From Nitrospirota bacterium (GTDB lineage Bacteria; Nitrospirota; Thermodesulfovibrionia; Thermodesulfovibrionales; UBA6898), in assembly GCA_016214855.1 (NCBI GenBank), contig JACRMT010000004.1:124001-188000 (forward strand): DNA of 64,000 nucleotides. Direction: 5' to 3'. Under the pieces are notes generated by a model. That model was not told the DNA's origin and made no database searches. It was given only the letters and a program-made list of their open reading frames with translations. The translations under genes were made by a program, and so were the position numbers. Positions 15,615 through 24,364 of the stretch are shown in pieces; position 1 is the stretch's first letter; every line of letters begins with the position of its first letter.

Positions 15615-18600
15615 TCTGTCTGCTCATTGCTCTGCTCTGCTCTGGCGGCAGTTCCGGCGGCGCTGTGCAGGAGGCTGATCTTTTTGAAAAGGCCTATGAA
15701 TATTATCTTGCCCTAAACCCTGAGAAGTCGATTGAGACCTTTGATCAGTTTCTCAAGCAATTTCCCGACAGTTCTGCCCTTGATTCCGTCCTTTTTTGGC
15801 GTGCCAAGGCGCTTATGCAGATGAAAAGGATCGACGAAGCTGCCCGGGGACTCCGCAAATTAAGAGAGACCTTTCCTGAAAGTTCTTACTCCATATTTGC
15901 TGAAAAGGAGCTCGATGCACTTAAGAATCTGCCGCAGAGGACAGATAGAACTGATATTGTCAGGGAAAAGACAGCGAAGATCTCCGACGCCAAAATTGAG
16001 GGTTATGAGAACCGCATAAGAAAGCTTGAAGCTGAAAAGGCTGACCTGGAAAAGCAGCTGTCCGATGCGGAAAGAAAAAGACAGCTCACAGAGAAAGGCC
16101 TGTCTAAGGCACTTGATGACAAGAATGCCCTCGAATCACAACTTGATGAAGTGAAAAAAAGCAGGGATGACCTTGTGCAAAAGGGAGCAGTCCTGGAAAA
16201 GGGAAGCACGGAGACATCAAGATTAGCCGAAGAAAAGAGAGTTCTCGAATCCAGACTGAAAGCTGGAGAGGAAAAGATTGGCAAGCTTTCCGCTGATCTT
16301 AAGCGGACTGAGGAGAAGATTGCGGCCATAAGCGGTGAACTCACCGGCAAAATTCAGCAGGGTCAGAAGGACTGGGAACAGCTCGATCTGCTGTCAAAAG
16401 AGCTTAAGACCCGGAATATGGCCATCGAAACTTCACTAAAAGAGAAGGACAGTGCCCTCTCAGACGCGCAGCAGAGCATGGCGAGCATGAAAAAGAGCAT
16501 GGCAGATTTTCAGTCTGCGAAACAGCGTGATGTTGAGAGCCTGAATCAGTCTGTCGCGAGATTGTCAGCTGAAAAGGTCCTGCTTGCAGAAGAGGCTGCC
16601 GCTGAAAAGAAGAAGGCCGATGATCTCCTGGCCAGGCTGCAGGCGAAAGATGGGGAAGTGAAGAAGCTCCTGTCTGATGAGACAAAACGCAAAGCTTCTG
16701 AATCTGCTGCTGAGGAGAGGTTAAAGCACGGCGTCGCAGAACTTGCAAGGATGCAAGGCGAAAGGGACGACTTGCAGTCGTCGGTCAGAACACTCGAGGC
16801 GCGTTTAAGGGAAAAGAACGATCTTGCGTCACAGGCCGGAGATATCAAAAAGCTGCGCGAAGAGGTAATTTCCAGCACCGCAGAGCTTGATAGAATAAAG
16901 AAGGAAAATAGAGCGCTCCTTGAAGACAGGAAAGTCCTCGAGACCCGGATAGCCGAGGATCAGGAAAAATCGAGACTAAGCGCGCTCAGCAGGGATAAAG
17001 AGGAAGAGAAAGAAAAGAAAGCACTCGTTGCGGAATCCCGCGAACTGGAAAGGAAACTGCATGATGCAGCAGCGCAGGTCAGGCAGCTTCTCGATGACCG
17101 GCAGAAGATGGATGCTGTTCTCAAGGATCGTGATCAGGGTCTTGCAAGGTCACAGGAAGCAATAGCTCTGCTGGAGCGGACACTGAAGGGCGCAGAACAG
17201 GAGAAGGCAAAGCAGATACAGGAACTTGTTGAGCGGAGCAGGACTGCAGACATAGAGAAGAAAACGCTGCAGGATGAGCTGGCCAGGGAGAGAAAAAGAG
17301 TTGCGGAGTTCTCAGGCAGGGTAACAGAAAGGGAGGCTGCCCTGATAGATGAGGTGAAAGCTCTGCAGGGTTCCCGGCAGGAGCTTGAGGCAAGGCTTGC
17401 ATCGGAAAAAGGCGACCGTCGGGACGAAAAGCTGAAACTGGAGGCGGAGCGGGACAGTATACGAAGACAGTTCGAGGAACTTGGCGCGCAGGCAACAAAG
17501 GTCAGGGATGTGTTATCACAACTCGATGAAAGCCGCAAGAAGCAGGAAGAGCTGGCAAAGATTGCTGCGCTGAACGACAAAGAGATCACAAAGCTCAGGA
17601 CCGAAAAGGGAGAATTGGAATCGAGACTCAAGGACGCCGTCAAGAGACAGGATGAAACGGATCTTGCTCTCATCAGGATATCAGAGGAGAAACAGGTCAG
17701 AGAGGCCCAGCTAAAGGATCAGCAGAACAGGCTCACTAAGTCACAGGAGTCAATAACATTGCTGGAGAAGACCCTGAAGGGATCAGAGCAGGAGAAGGCA
17801 AGGCAGCTGCAGGACCTTGATATGCGGGCAATAAAGACCAGGGATGCGTTATCACAGCTCGAAGAGAGTCTCAAGAAGCAGGAAGAACTGGTAAAGATTG
17901 CTGCGCTGAACGACAAAGAGATTACAAGGCTCAGGGCGGAAAAGGCAGGGCTGGAAGACAAGCTCAGGGTGGTTGAGGAAGGGGTCAAGACCTTATCCGG
18001 TATTAAACAGCGGGATGAACGTACGGCAGCAGAAAAACTCGATCTGGAGCAGAAACTGACGAAAGAGCGCGCCAGGTTTGATACTGAAACGCAGAAGATC
18101 GGATCAGAGCGCGATGAACTCAAAAAACAGCTCGGGGGCCTGGAAGCGTTGAGAAAGGAAAAAGAGGGGCTTGCGGCGAGACTTGATGAGACGAAGCGTT
18201 TACATGCTGATGCAATAATGAAGAGTGGTCAGGCGGAGAAAATGGCACAGGATAACCAGATCCTGCTGGATGAAAAGAAGCAGTTGGAGATCAGACTGAG
18301 AGACAGCGAGGAGAAAATTGCAGTCCTTGCCTCGCAACGTGACAAAGACACTGCTCTTGAACGTGAACGAAAAGATCTCGCTGCACGCCTTGACGAGCAG
18401 GAAAGGAAGCTTAAGGAACAACAGGCATCCATCTCAAGGCTTATGGTCGAGAAGGGTGCCATGGAAAAAGAGCTTAAAGAGGGGAGACAGGATATTGCCG
18501 CTGTAAAGGCGCTCAGGGAATCCCGCGACCATCTCCAGCGCGAGGCTGATAGGATGAAGACAGAGCAAAAGCAGATGCAGGCAGAATTATCGGAACTGAA

Positions 18601-19465
18601 AAAAATAGATAAAGAGCATCTGACCGCAAATAAAGCACTGTCCGGCGAACTGGCTGCACTGAGAATGCAGGCACGCGATACTGATAAGCCTTTTCTCCGG
18701 ATAGGACAGGAACGTTTTACTCTTGCCACGGTGATTCGCGAAGGTACGATCGCAGGCAGCGTTGCTGATAAGATCAGGGTAAAGACCGTTCCCTGGAGGA
18801 CAGGGAATATCGTTGATGACTTTATAGCCGAGCAGATACTCGCTCGCAGGGCTCGGGAAGAGGCATTCACGATTGATCCAAAGCTGAAGGGGTCGCTGGT
18901 GAAACAATATGCACTGAACGAAGAAGAGGGCGCGTATCTTGACCGATATCTGGCCATCGACGGACTGTTCAGAAGTAAGGATGCAATTCCTGCCCCAACA
19001 GAGACGGACGCCAGGGAATACTATAATAAACACCGCGAGCAATATCTTCATGGGCGCGAAAGCCGGATCAGGGTTCTCAGCATAAAATACGGAAAGTCTG
19101 ATGAACTTGAAAAGAGCGTTATTGCTGTTGAAATCCACGGAGAGGCTCTTGAGGGAAGACCCTTTGATGCGATTGCGAGAAAACGCCCGGCTGTCGCTTC
19201 GATGAAAGAAATGTCTCTTTCGAAGCTGCCAGAATGGGTTCGCGTGAGGCTTGCCAGCCTTAGGGAGGGAGAGATCAGCAGTATTATTTCAACAGACAAC
19301 GAGTTTATGATCATTCAGGCTTTACCCTCAAAACCGGGATATCGCCCCTTTGAAGAGGTCAAAAAAGAGGTCGAGAAGAAACTGTCGGCTGAGCATTCAG
19401 GCCGGAGGCAGTCCCTTGAGGATTGGTTAAACGCTCAGAAAAAAGAGATAGAGTTCCTGAGATAA
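15563..19465 (+). CDS. 1300-residue fusion: TPR-like N-terminus, long coiled coil, C-terminal PPIase-like domain
   Basis: After a signal-like segment (about 10-28) comes a TPR/YbgF-like region (about 38-120: FEKAYEYYLALNPEKSIETF, QFPDSSALDSVLFWRAKAL). About 900 residues of Lys/Glu/Gln-rich heptad sequence follow (about 140-1040). The C-terminal 260 residues resemble the SurA/PpiC layout: a helical domain (DDFIAEQILARRAREEAF) then a parvulin-like part (ESRIRVLSIKYG, LPEWVRVRLASLREGEISSI). This looks like a periplasmic spacer carrying a foldase at its tip. The start may be ATG 15563 or ATG 15578; the first cysteines do not form a convincing lipobox. It overlaps the SurA-like gene by 52 bases. 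I know no named family with this whole architecture. Confidence 0.85.
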   Translation: MDEKDMGKVFCKNTAAIICLLIALLCSGGSSGGAVQEADLFEKAYEYYLALNPEKSIETFDQFLKQFPDSSALDSVLFWRAKALMQMKRIDEAARGLRKLRETFPESSYSIFAEKELDALKNLPQRTDRTDIVREKTAKISDAKIEGYENRIRKLEAEKADLEKQLSDAERKRQLTEKGLSKALDDKNALESQLDEVKKSRDDLVQKGAVLEKGSTETSRLAEEKRVLESRLKAGEEKIGKLSADLKRTEEKIAAISGELTGKIQQGQKDWEQLDLLSKELKTRNMAIETSLKEKDSALSDAQQSMASMKKSMADFQSAKQRDVESLNQSVARLSAEKVLLAEEAAAEKKKADDLLARLQAKDGEVKKLLSDETKRKASESAAEERLKHGVAELARMQGERDDLQSSVRTLEARLREKNDLASQAGDIKKLREEVISSTAELDRIKKENRALLEDRKVLETRIAEDQEKSRLSALSRDKEEEKEKKALVAESRELERKLHDAAAQVRQLLDDRQKMDAVLKDRDQGLARSQEAIALLERTLKGAEQEKAKQIQELVERSRTADIEKKTLQDELARERKRVAEFSGRVTEREAALIDEVKALQGSRQELEARLASEKGDRRDEKLKLEAERDSIRRQFEELGAQATKVRDVLSQLDESRKKQEELAKIAALNDKEITKLRTEKGELESRLKDAVKRQDETDLALIRISEEKQVREAQLKDQQNRLTKSQESITLLEKTLKGSEQEKARQLQDLDMRAIKTRDALSQLEESLKKQEELVKIAALNDKEITRLRAEKAGLEDKLRVVEEGVKTLSGIKQRDERTAAEKLDLEQKLTKERARFDTETQKIGSERDELKKQLGGLEALRKEKEGLAARLDETKRLHADAIMKSGQAEKMAQDNQILLDEKKQLEIRLRDSEEKIAVLASQRDKDTALERERKDLAARLDEQERKLKEQQASISRLMVEKGAMEKELKEGRQDIAAVKALRESRDHLQREADRMKTEQKQMQAELSELKKIDKEHLTANKALSGELAALRMQARDTDKPFLRIGQERFTLATVIREGTIAGSVADKIRVKTVPWRTGNIVDDFIAEQILARRAREEAFTIDPKLKGSLVKQYALNEEEGAYLDRYLAIDGLFRSKDAIPAPTETDAREYYNKHREQYLHGRESRIRVLSIKYGKSDELEKSVIAVEIHGEALEGRPFDAIARKRPAVASMKEMSLSKLPEWVRVRLASLREGEISSIISTDNEFMIIQALPSKPGYRPFEEVKKEVEKKLSAEHSGRRQSLEDWLNAQKKEIEFLR
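17146..17940 (+). repeat. Degenerate internal duplication within the coiled-coil gene
   Basis: Two blocks recur at both DNA and protein level. Block A encodes SQEAIALLERTLKGAEQEKA near 17150-17230 and SQESITLLEKTLKGSEQEKA near 17745-17825. Block B encodes KKQEELAKIAALNDKEIT near 17535-17590 and KKQEELVKIAALNDKEIT near 17875-17930. In the second copy A and B are contiguous, whereas in the first they are separated by about 260 bases. This suggests duplication followed by an internal deletion or insertion. Confidence 0.8.
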
Positions 19466-19466
19466 T

Positions 19467-20600
19467 ATGGTAGACATTGACAGACAGATAGAGATTGCAA
19501 AGAAAAAGCCGCTCACGGCAGAGAACCTCAACTATATCGGCGACCTGTATCTGAAGAAAGATGATAAGCAGCGGGCTGTTGCATATTTTTTTGAGGCGGC
19601 TGACAAACTTCACTTCGCACAAAAAGAAAAGAAGATCGCCATTTACAAGAAGATCCTGAAGATCTCGCCGGTCTCGGAAAAGGCCTACATCGGCATTATT
19701 GAGATCCTCTCAAAGATGGGGCTTGTGATGGAGGAGAAGAAATACCTGCATATGCTCGCACAGCTTCATGAGAACAGAGGTGACTCGGCAAAAGCTATCG
19801 AGCTTCTCGACAAGATCAGGGAACTTGATCCCCATGTCATGCCGGACGGCACATTTTTCCACCGCGAAGCCCACGAGCAGATAATCGGATACGGCAAGGA
19901 TAGTCGAAGGCAGGAGGCAGCAATAAATGAAGACGAAAACAATGTGAGCCAGCCGGGAGAGCAGTCTCTGCCGGATTTATCGGTATCCGGCCCTGCCGAA
20001 GCTATCGAGGAGGAGAAACTGATTGTGGCCTCGCTTGAAGAAATTCCCCTTGAGGAGCCTCCTCCTGCTGAGGGGGTGTTGAGCGGAATCTCCCGTCGGC
20101 AGTATCTTCTTGGCGGCATCATTCTCGTATTGCTTGTTTTTGCTTCAGGAGTTTTATACTATTCCTTTGGGACACGGGCAAAGCCGGTTGCATCTCTGCC
20201 GGTGTCGAGCCGTCTTAATGGTTATGAGATAACTGTTTCCAGGCTTGCTGACCAGACAGAGGTGACTGGCCTTATCACTGCGCAGGATCTGCGCGATAAC
20301 GATTTCCTTGTGCTTGCCGTCAGCAGTCTTAGCAATTGTATTCCGGACGCATTTGCAACAGCCCCCTACAACATGATATCGTTACGAGACAGGAAAGGCG
20401 GGGCTACGCGCATTAAACCAGTGGACGGACTGCTGAAGACTTCCAGATCAATATCAAAAATGAATGTTTGCGGCAGAGACAATGCAATAGTTTTTGTAAG
20501 GATGATCGTCCCTGTTGACCGACATATCCTTTATTCCGGACTGGCCCTGGACGGACTTCAGAATACCGGGCCGCTCACAATCACATGGGATCTGCGATAA
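19467..20600 (+). CDS. TPR-containing single-pass membrane protein of unknown function
   Basis: The protein has 377 residues. The N-terminal about 130 residues are TPR-like helices (ENLNYIGDLYLKKDDKQRAV, RGDSAKAIELLDKIRELDP). An acidic, proline-rich linker (about 150-205) and one transmembrane segment (about 213-232: YLLGGIILVLLVFASGVLYY) follow, then a C-terminal domain of about 145 residues that I cannot place. A basic SRRQ before the membrane helix suggests the TPR part is cytoplasmic and the C-terminal domain periplasmic. It begins two bases after the giant coiled-coil gene, so the products probably act together. Confidence 0.75.
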   Translation: MVDIDRQIEIAKKKPLTAENLNYIGDLYLKKDDKQRAVAYFFEAADKLHFAQKEKKIAIYKKILKISPVSEKAYIGIIEILSKMGLVMEEKKYLHMLAQLHENRGDSAKAIELLDKIRELDPHVMPDGTFFHREAHEQIIGYGKDSRRQEAAINEDENNVSQPGEQSLPDLSVSGPAEAIEEEKLIVASLEEIPLEEPPPAEGVLSGISRRQYLLGGIILVLLVFASGVLYYSFGTRAKPVASLPVSSRLNGYEITVSRLADQTEVTGLITAQDLRDNDFLVLAVSSLSNCIPDAFATAPYNMISLRDRKGGATRIKPVDGLLKTSRSISKMNVCGRDNAIVFVRMIVPVDRHILYSGLALDGLQNTGPLTITWDLR

Positions 20601-20605
20601 GAGTC

Positions 20606-22051
20606 ATGCGGATCATGCGGTTCATGGTCTTGACAGCTGCTACTATGCTGATCGTGTCACTCTATGCGCCGTTAGCGTCTGCGCTGCCTGAAAAGAAGCC
20701 TGACAGCAGGCTCCTTGCCTTAAAAATACAAAAAAATATTTCTCTGAATGATCTGATCAAGACCTCGGGATACGGCATCAGCGACGAGGCTGTCGTCCTG
20801 TTCCTTACCGATTTCATCGGGCTTAACCCGTCTATCAAAAGTGTCAGTCTGCTGAAGAAGGGAACTTTGGTGCGGCTGCCGATCAAGCATCTGAAGAGGT
20901 CGGAGGAAGGTTCGGCACGTTCCCGGGAAAAAGCCGAACGCGGCAGCCCGCGCTATCGGGTTTCAAAAAGGAGAACTCCGCTTCTCCTTCCCGCTCAGGA
21001 AGTTCTGCGCATTGACAGATCCGTGTTGTTGAAGAACATACAGAGGCTCTTTTCTGAACTGGGAGAGGACGTATCTTTAGTGAAGGAAGGGTTTAAGTAT
21101 TTCTCCCTGGGCGAAAAAAGCGACCTTTCTTTTGATACCGGCCGGTTCCCGATTTTGGAGCTGCGCAGTGATCTCATCCTCATCGTTGACCACACAGATA
21201 CGTTTCCCGAAGACGTGAAAAACATGCTTGAGGTCTCCTGGCCCGAATATCGGGTGGTCAGTCCGCGGGGCAAAGTAGACCTCCGGGGGATTGTTCCTAT
21301 CCTGCTGCATGAGTCAGGATACCTTTTCCAGGAAAACAGCAAGATGATTTCGGGCGGAGCAGCTCAGGTCGAGTATTATGCGGATTTTCTTGTTCATGGG
21401 AAAAATGGTAAGCCTATGGAGAGCGATATTTCGCTGGTCAGTGTTCTTGACAGCAGCGAATACCGGACGCCGCAGGAGATCACTTCATGGTTTAATGACC
21501 GGGATATACGGATCATCGAGCTCGCGGAGCAGGACAGAAAATATATAAACAGAAGTCCTGGATCGGCTCTCGATATGCAGGGGAATCCCCGGAGAAACGT
21601 ATTTGTAGAAGGCGTGCTTACGCTCATGGGTTATCCTTTTTCGCGTGGCCAGAATATCAATATGTCACCGAAGAAGGAGATAACCTTCAACATGCGGGCT
21701 GACCTGCTTATTGATATGGGATACAGGAAGAAGATCATTGAATTTTCAGGCATCACTGAGCAGGAGCTGAAGTATGTGCAAAAGTCAGGGCTGGATATAG
21801 TGCAGATTGAACCATGGGAGTCGAAAAATGATGTGATCAGGAAAGTTATGACTCTCCTGTCTCTTAACTATACGAACTCGTCCAGAAAGAATTCCTCGGT
21901 CCTTTCGCCGAGGAATACCCGCTATCGCCTTTTGGTTCCCGGTTTTGTCGTTAAGTCTCTGAAGGGAGTATTTTTCTTCACGGATGCCAATATAGACGCG
22001 GAACTGCAGAAGAACATCATGGGCGAGGGCATATCGTTGGTCACTTTTTGA
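20606..22051 (+). CDS. Secreted protein with LysM-like N-terminal module, unknown function
   Basis: The product is about 480 residues with a signal peptide (MRIMRFMVLTAATMLIVSLY to ASA). A LysM-like module follows at about residues 45-95 (ISLNDLIKTSGYGISDEAVV, LNPSIKSVSLLKKGTLVRLP), which would bind peptidoglycan. The remaining about 380 residues, including DLILIVDHTDTFPEDVKNML, match nothing I recognise. A frame also opens at ATG 20585, but 20606 has AAGAG five bases upstream and gives a better signal peptide. It is co-directional with the TPR gene. Confidence 0.75.
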   Translation: MRIMRFMVLTAATMLIVSLYAPLASALPEKKPDSRLLALKIQKNISLNDLIKTSGYGISDEAVVLFLTDFIGLNPSIKSVSLLKKGTLVRLPIKHLKRSEEGSARSREKAERGSPRYRVSKRRTPLLLPAQEVLRIDRSVLLKNIQRLFSELGEDVSLVKEGFKYFSLGEKSDLSFDTGRFPILELRSDLILIVDHTDTFPEDVKNMLEVSWPEYRVVSPRGKVDLRGIVPILLHESGYLFQENSKMISGGAAQVEYYADFLVHGKNGKPMESDISLVSVLDSSEYRTPQEITSWFNDRDIRIIELAEQDRKYINRSPGSALDMQGNPRRNVFVEGVLTLMGYPFSRGQNINMSPKKEITFNMRADLLIDMGYRKKIIEFSGITEQELKYVQKSGLDIVQIEPWESKNDVIRKVMTLLSLNYTNSSRKNSSVLSPRNTRYRLLVPGFVVKSLKGVFFFTDANIDAELQKNIMGEGISLVTF

Positions 22052-22068
22052 TTTTTTGTTATTTTTCT

Positions 22069-22098
22069 TTGACATAGAGCATCAAAATATGATTTTAT
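22069..22098 (+). promoter_or_regulatory. Putative promoter for the four-repeat AMIN-like gene
   Basis: A consensus TTGACA lies at 22069-22074, and a T-rich -10 (TTTTAT at 22093-22098, 18-base spacer) lies downstream in an AT-rich stretch. GAGGAATAAGGG precedes ATG 22130. This would allow independent expression of the last gene of the envelope cluster. Confidence 0.5.
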
Positions 22099-22129
22099 AT
22101 ACCTTAATAAATTCATAGAGGAATAAGGG

Positions 22130-24262
22130 ATGGTTCCAGGGAAAAAAGCATCAGAAAAGTATTCTGTACTTCTCATTGCATTTGTCGTCGTGCTCTGCCT
22201 GTACAGTATGGTCTTTGCCGGGACTGTCGTCATAAAGCCCGGTCAATTCGACCATTTTACCGTGCAGATGCCGGAAAAAGCAGTTGCCGGAGAGAACTTC
22301 GTTGTTAAAGTTTCTGTGTATGATGCAAGCAAGAACCTCATAACCAATTTTTCTGAAACAGGCAAGGAGTTCAAGGTCGATGTCAGCGGCGCAGCAACCA
22401 CTCAGCCTGCGGTATTGGGTGCATCCGCCTTTACAGGCGGCATTGCCAGCATTGTGGTCAATAACAAAAAAGCGGAAAAAACAACCTTTTCCATCAGAGA
22501 GGCCGGCGGTTCTGTGCCGGTGATCAGCCGCGAGATCCTGGTTATACCCAACCGCCTTGATCATTTTATTGTTCAGTCGCCGGTATCTGTCACAGCAGGA
22601 AAAAACTTTGATGTTAAGGTAGTTGCAAAGGATATATTTGAAAACACCGTTCAGGACTTTGATATCGGCAAGAATATCAAACTGACCACCACAGGAACGT
22701 CTTCCGTCAAACTGCACGGAAGTGAAGCAATTGACTTCAAAAATGGCCAGGCCGCGGCAGTCTTTGTTTCTGAAAAGGTCGGAGATGTGATCATTGAACT
22801 GCAGGAACTGACTTCCGGCAGTATGGGAAAGACCCAAAATATTCAGGTAAGCCCGGCTAACCTTGCTTATTTCAAGCTGCAGGCGCCAAAGGCAGCGGTT
22901 GCAGGCGAAGCCTTTGAACTGCTACTCTCAGCATACGATACGTACGATAATATGGTCACCAACTACGCTTCAACCGGAAGCGGTATCAGGTTATCGACAA
23001 CAGGCACATCGAAGATCGATCCCTCTGCGGTTAATCCTTCTGAATTCAGGAACGGACAGGCTCTCGTGAAGGTTGCGTATGAGAAGGCTGAAGAGATCCA
23101 GATCGTGGCAAGAGAATTAAATAGCGAGCAGTCCGGCAAGACTTCTGATATTCTTGTTGCGAATGCATCCCCGGATCACTTTGTGGTAGTAACTCCTGAT
23201 ACCGGCGTATCAGGTCAGAAGTTCAAAATCAAGGTTGAGGCATACGACAGGTTCAATAATATTGTTAGGAATTTTAACCTTATCGGTGCTGACGTTATGC
23301 TCAGCACGTCAGGCAATGGTTCTTTGAGCCCAACGAAGGTCCCGGCTCCCGATTTCGCGAACGGTATTGCAGTTGCCGATGTCACTTACGACAGGGCAGA
23401 ATCCTTCCAGATCTCTGCCAGGATGGCATCTGACAGATCGGCCGGAAGAATTTCGGTCAGCGACCGCGAGGTAAAACGCGAAGTGCCTCATGCACCTGCG
23501 AACGCCGAAACAAAAGAACTCAGGAGCCCGGCTGAAACTACGGCCAAGATATCAAAGAAGAAAGAAATAATAGATTTACAGAAGACAAAGCAGGAAAAGC
23601 ATCTTCCTGTTCAGAAAAAGCAGCAAACAAAGCAGGAAGCGAAGAAGGCACCGGTCAAGGCAGCCAAAGAGGTAAAAAAGCCTGAACCCAAAAAAGAAGC
23701 TTCGGAAAAAGCGGAACAAAAACAGGAAACTGGAAAGAAAGAAGCCCCTAAGGCCGTGAGCAGAGAGGCTGCAAAGAAGTCAGCAGAGCCGCAGCAGATC
23801 GTTGCAAAGAAGGAAGTCCCTCCTGCAAGGCCTGTTGAAAAGAAAATAGAGAAGCCTGCTGCCGATGAAGCAAAAAAAGCCATTACGGAGGCACCAAAGA
23901 AAGAAGAAAAAAAGACCGAAAAAGCTCTGTATAACATAAGCAAGGTTTCTATCATTGAGGCAAAGAACAAGGCGATGCTTGTTATCAATATCACCAATCC
24001 TAATGGCAACCTTGACTACGGAGATGAGATCGAATCCAAATACGGCAAAGAGTGGCTCAAGCTGCGAATAAGACCTGCTATTAACAGCACAGAGAAAGCG
24101 TTTAAGTTTAAGTCAGCGTATGTAGGTGAAATGCTTATCGAAGAAGATAAGGCCGGCGGTCAAAATCTTATTAATGTCTTTATCGAACTCCTTCCTTCCG
24201 GCGTCACATATGATATTGCCCGTATAAAGAACACGCTTGTTGTAACATTTTCAAATCCCTGA
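22130..24262 (+). CDS. Four-repeat Ig-like secreted protein with KE/P-rich linker and AMIN-like C-terminus
   Basis: The protein has 710 residues and a signal peptide to about residue 30. Four repeats of about 100 residues begin near 40, 142, 244 and 347 (FDHFTVQMPEKAVAGENF, LDHFIVQSPVSVTAGKNF, LAYFKLQAPKAAVAGEAF, PDHFVVVTPDTGVSGQKF), each with a YDxxxNxVxNF turn typical of bacterial Ig-like beta sandwiches. A low-complexity Lys/Glu/Ala/Pro linker spans about 446-598. The final 110 residues (NISKVSIIEAKNKAMLVINI) resemble AMIN domains, which localise amidases and PilQ to peptidoglycan. A periplasm-spanning scaffold or adhesin is plausible; function is unknown. A terminator follows. Confidence 0.8.
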   Translation: MVPGKKASEKYSVLLIAFVVVLCLYSMVFAGTVVIKPGQFDHFTVQMPEKAVAGENFVVKVSVYDASKNLITNFSETGKEFKVDVSGAATTQPAVLGASAFTGGIASIVVNNKKAEKTTFSIREAGGSVPVISREILVIPNRLDHFIVQSPVSVTAGKNFDVKVVAKDIFENTVQDFDIGKNIKLTTTGTSSVKLHGSEAIDFKNGQAAAVFVSEKVGDVIIELQELTSGSMGKTQNIQVSPANLAYFKLQAPKAAVAGEAFELLLSAYDTYDNMVTNYASTGSGIRLSTTGTSKIDPSAVNPSEFRNGQALVKVAYEKAEEIQIVARELNSEQSGKTSDILVANASPDHFVVVTPDTGVSGQKFKIKVEAYDRFNNIVRNFNLIGADVMLSTSGNGSLSPTKVPAPDFANGIAVADVTYDRAESFQISARMASDRSAGRISVSDREVKREVPHAPANAETKELRSPAETTAKISKKKEIIDLQKTKQEKHLPVQKKQQTKQEAKKAPVKAAKEVKKPEPKKEASEKAEQKQETGKKEAPKAVSREAAKKSAEPQQIVAKKEVPPARPVEKKIEKPAADEAKKAITEAPKKEEKKTEKALYNISKVSIIEAKNKAMLVINITNPNGNLDYGDEIESKYGKEWLKLRIRPAINSTEKAFKFKSAYVGEMLIEEDKAGGQNLINVFIELLPSGVTYDIARIKNTLVVTFSNP

Positions 24263-24283
24263 TACTGAACAGAACAAGGACCC

Positions 24284-24319
24284 AAAAAGCCTGCGGATAT
24301 CATCTGCAGGCTTTTTTTT
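24284..24319 (+). terminator. Rho-independent terminator closing the envelope cluster
   Basis: A perfect 11-base inverted repeat (AAAAAGCCTGC at 24284-24294 with GCAGGCTTTTT at 24306-24316) has an 11-base loop and runs into eight T residues. It lies 22 bases after the stop of the four-repeat gene. Confidence 0.92.
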
Positions 24320-24364
24320 ACCGGCCCGCTTCAGAGGAACAAACGTGAGTCCGTCAGGTTGCGA

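Noticed and set aside
18229-18957. Minus-strand open frame of 242 codons inside the coiled-coil gene
   Set aside because: Serine/Arg-rich antisense of Lys/Glu-rich coiled coil; no ribosome site or family resemblance.
23446-23950. Lys/Glu/Ala repeats as a possible DNA repeat array or CRISPR
   Set aside because: They are irregular low-complexity codons within one reading frame, with no fixed repeat length or spacers.
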